From Lysinibacillus sphaericus (lineage in GTDB: Bacteria > Bacillota > Bacilli > Bacillales_A > Planococcaceae): DNA of 64,000 nt. This document shows, piece by piece, positions 63,730-64,000 of the stretch. The notes under the pieces were generated by a model. It ran no database searches. It had not been told where the DNA came from and worked only from the letters and a program-made list of their open reading frames with translations. The stretch is from assembly GCF_006864135.1 (NCBI RefSeq), contig NZ_SADV01000020.1, positions 20,183 through 84,182 of the forward strand. The letters run 5' to 3'. A program made the translations under genes and the position numbers. Positions within the stretch are counted from its first letter, which is position 1; every line of letters starts with the position of its first letter.

Positions 63730-63906
63730 TCAAAAGGGGTTTATCTCCTCTTCTGAGATCATAAAAGTATCTTGTAAAAAGGAGAAATCACTATCTTGAT
63801 AGTCCATAATCGGGCGCGAATGTGGAAGAAGCGTCTTTTTTTCTTCTTCAACTAAACCAGCTAATAGAATGTCAAGAAAAACATTGATAATCAAAAAACA
63901 CTTCAT
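63730..63906 (-). CDS. Possible 58-residue hypothetical protein or gene fragment
   Basis: A minus-strand frame from an ATG at 63906 reads MKCFLIINVFLDILLAGLVE ... EKKTLLPHSRPIMDYQDSD and ends SEEEINPF at 63730, convergent with the hydrolase. It has coding-like composition but no clear ribosome site, so it may be a fragment of a longer lost gene. Bases 63907-64000 contain an imperfect hairpin with a T-run (about 63934-63970) and no gene I can see. Confidence 0.3.
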   Translation of the reverse strand: MKCFLIINVFLDILLAGLVEEEKKTLLPHSRPIMDYQDSDFSFLQDTFMISEEEINPF

Positions 63907-64000
63907 GTTATACTAAAAATGCACAAGACAAATAACCCTCCTCATTCAGTGTGGAAGGTTTTTGTTTTATTTGAAAATGCTGTTATTAAATAGTTTCTTG

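Overview
The window is a low-GC Gram-positive, spore-forming chromosome segment, most like Lysinibacillus or a close Bacillaceae/Caryophanaceae relative. This rests on the gene order pcrA-ligA-camS-gatCAB-dgkB-rlmCD, several sporulation genes (an alpha/beta SASP, a LytH-like peptidase, prkA-yhbH-spoVR, YkuD), frequent TTG starts behind strong AGGAGG sites, and a D-aspartate ligase/racemase pair that fits the L-Lys-D-Asp cell wall known for Lysinibacillus. No rRNA, tRNA, prophage or CRISPR array was seen.

Layout. 0-16.3 kb: core housekeeping genes (PcrA helicase, NAD-dependent ligase, CamS lipoprotein, Asp/Glu-tRNA amidotransferase, a thioredoxin-like protein, diacylglycerol kinase, a cytochrome bd oxidase with a CydS-like third subunit, and RlmCD), interrupted at 5.8-6.3 kb by a 103-bp tandem repeat. 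16.5-22 kb: a dihydrouridine synthase, an acetyltransferase, a response-regulator remnant, an MFS transporter behind a leader with two PyrR-type binding loops, an SASP and a DUF1456 protein. 22-26.5 kb: a c-di-GMP-I riboswitch controlling an operon of chemoreceptor, short-chain dehydrogenase and sodium:solute symporter. 26.8-36.1 kb: a second chemoreceptor, a LytH-like peptidase and the prkA-yhbH-spoVR sporulation trio; prkA seems to start at AUC. 36-45 kb: small genes, a radical SAM protein, an XRE regulator facing an orphan HsdS-like protein, RNase J, YkuD and spore-type small proteins. 45-59 kb: acyl-CoA synthetase, a C39-like lipoprotein, D-Asp ligase plus racemase, a YfmL-like helicase, an M29 aminopeptidase, an SGNH hydrolase and SbcDC. 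59-64 kb: a TPP riboswitch with thiT, then an accessory zone with IS110 debris, truncated genes, an acetyltransferase bounded by short repeated sites, and a serine hydrolase.

Two kinds of interspersed repeat punctuate the segment. One is a composite palindromic element (core AATTATGCC-NN-GGCATAATT plus a GCGAAAGCGAAGCGGCAGC module) found at seven or more intergenic sites. The other is a family built on GACGGATA/CCGATAAA words. Both produce spurious ORFs.

The strongest leads for new biology are the PyrR-controlled MFS transporter, the c-di-GMP-riboswitch operon, the apparent AUC start of prkA, the structured RNA at 50.7-50.8 kb and the cassette-like organisation at 60-63 kb. All functional calls come from reading motifs by eye; no database search was run.
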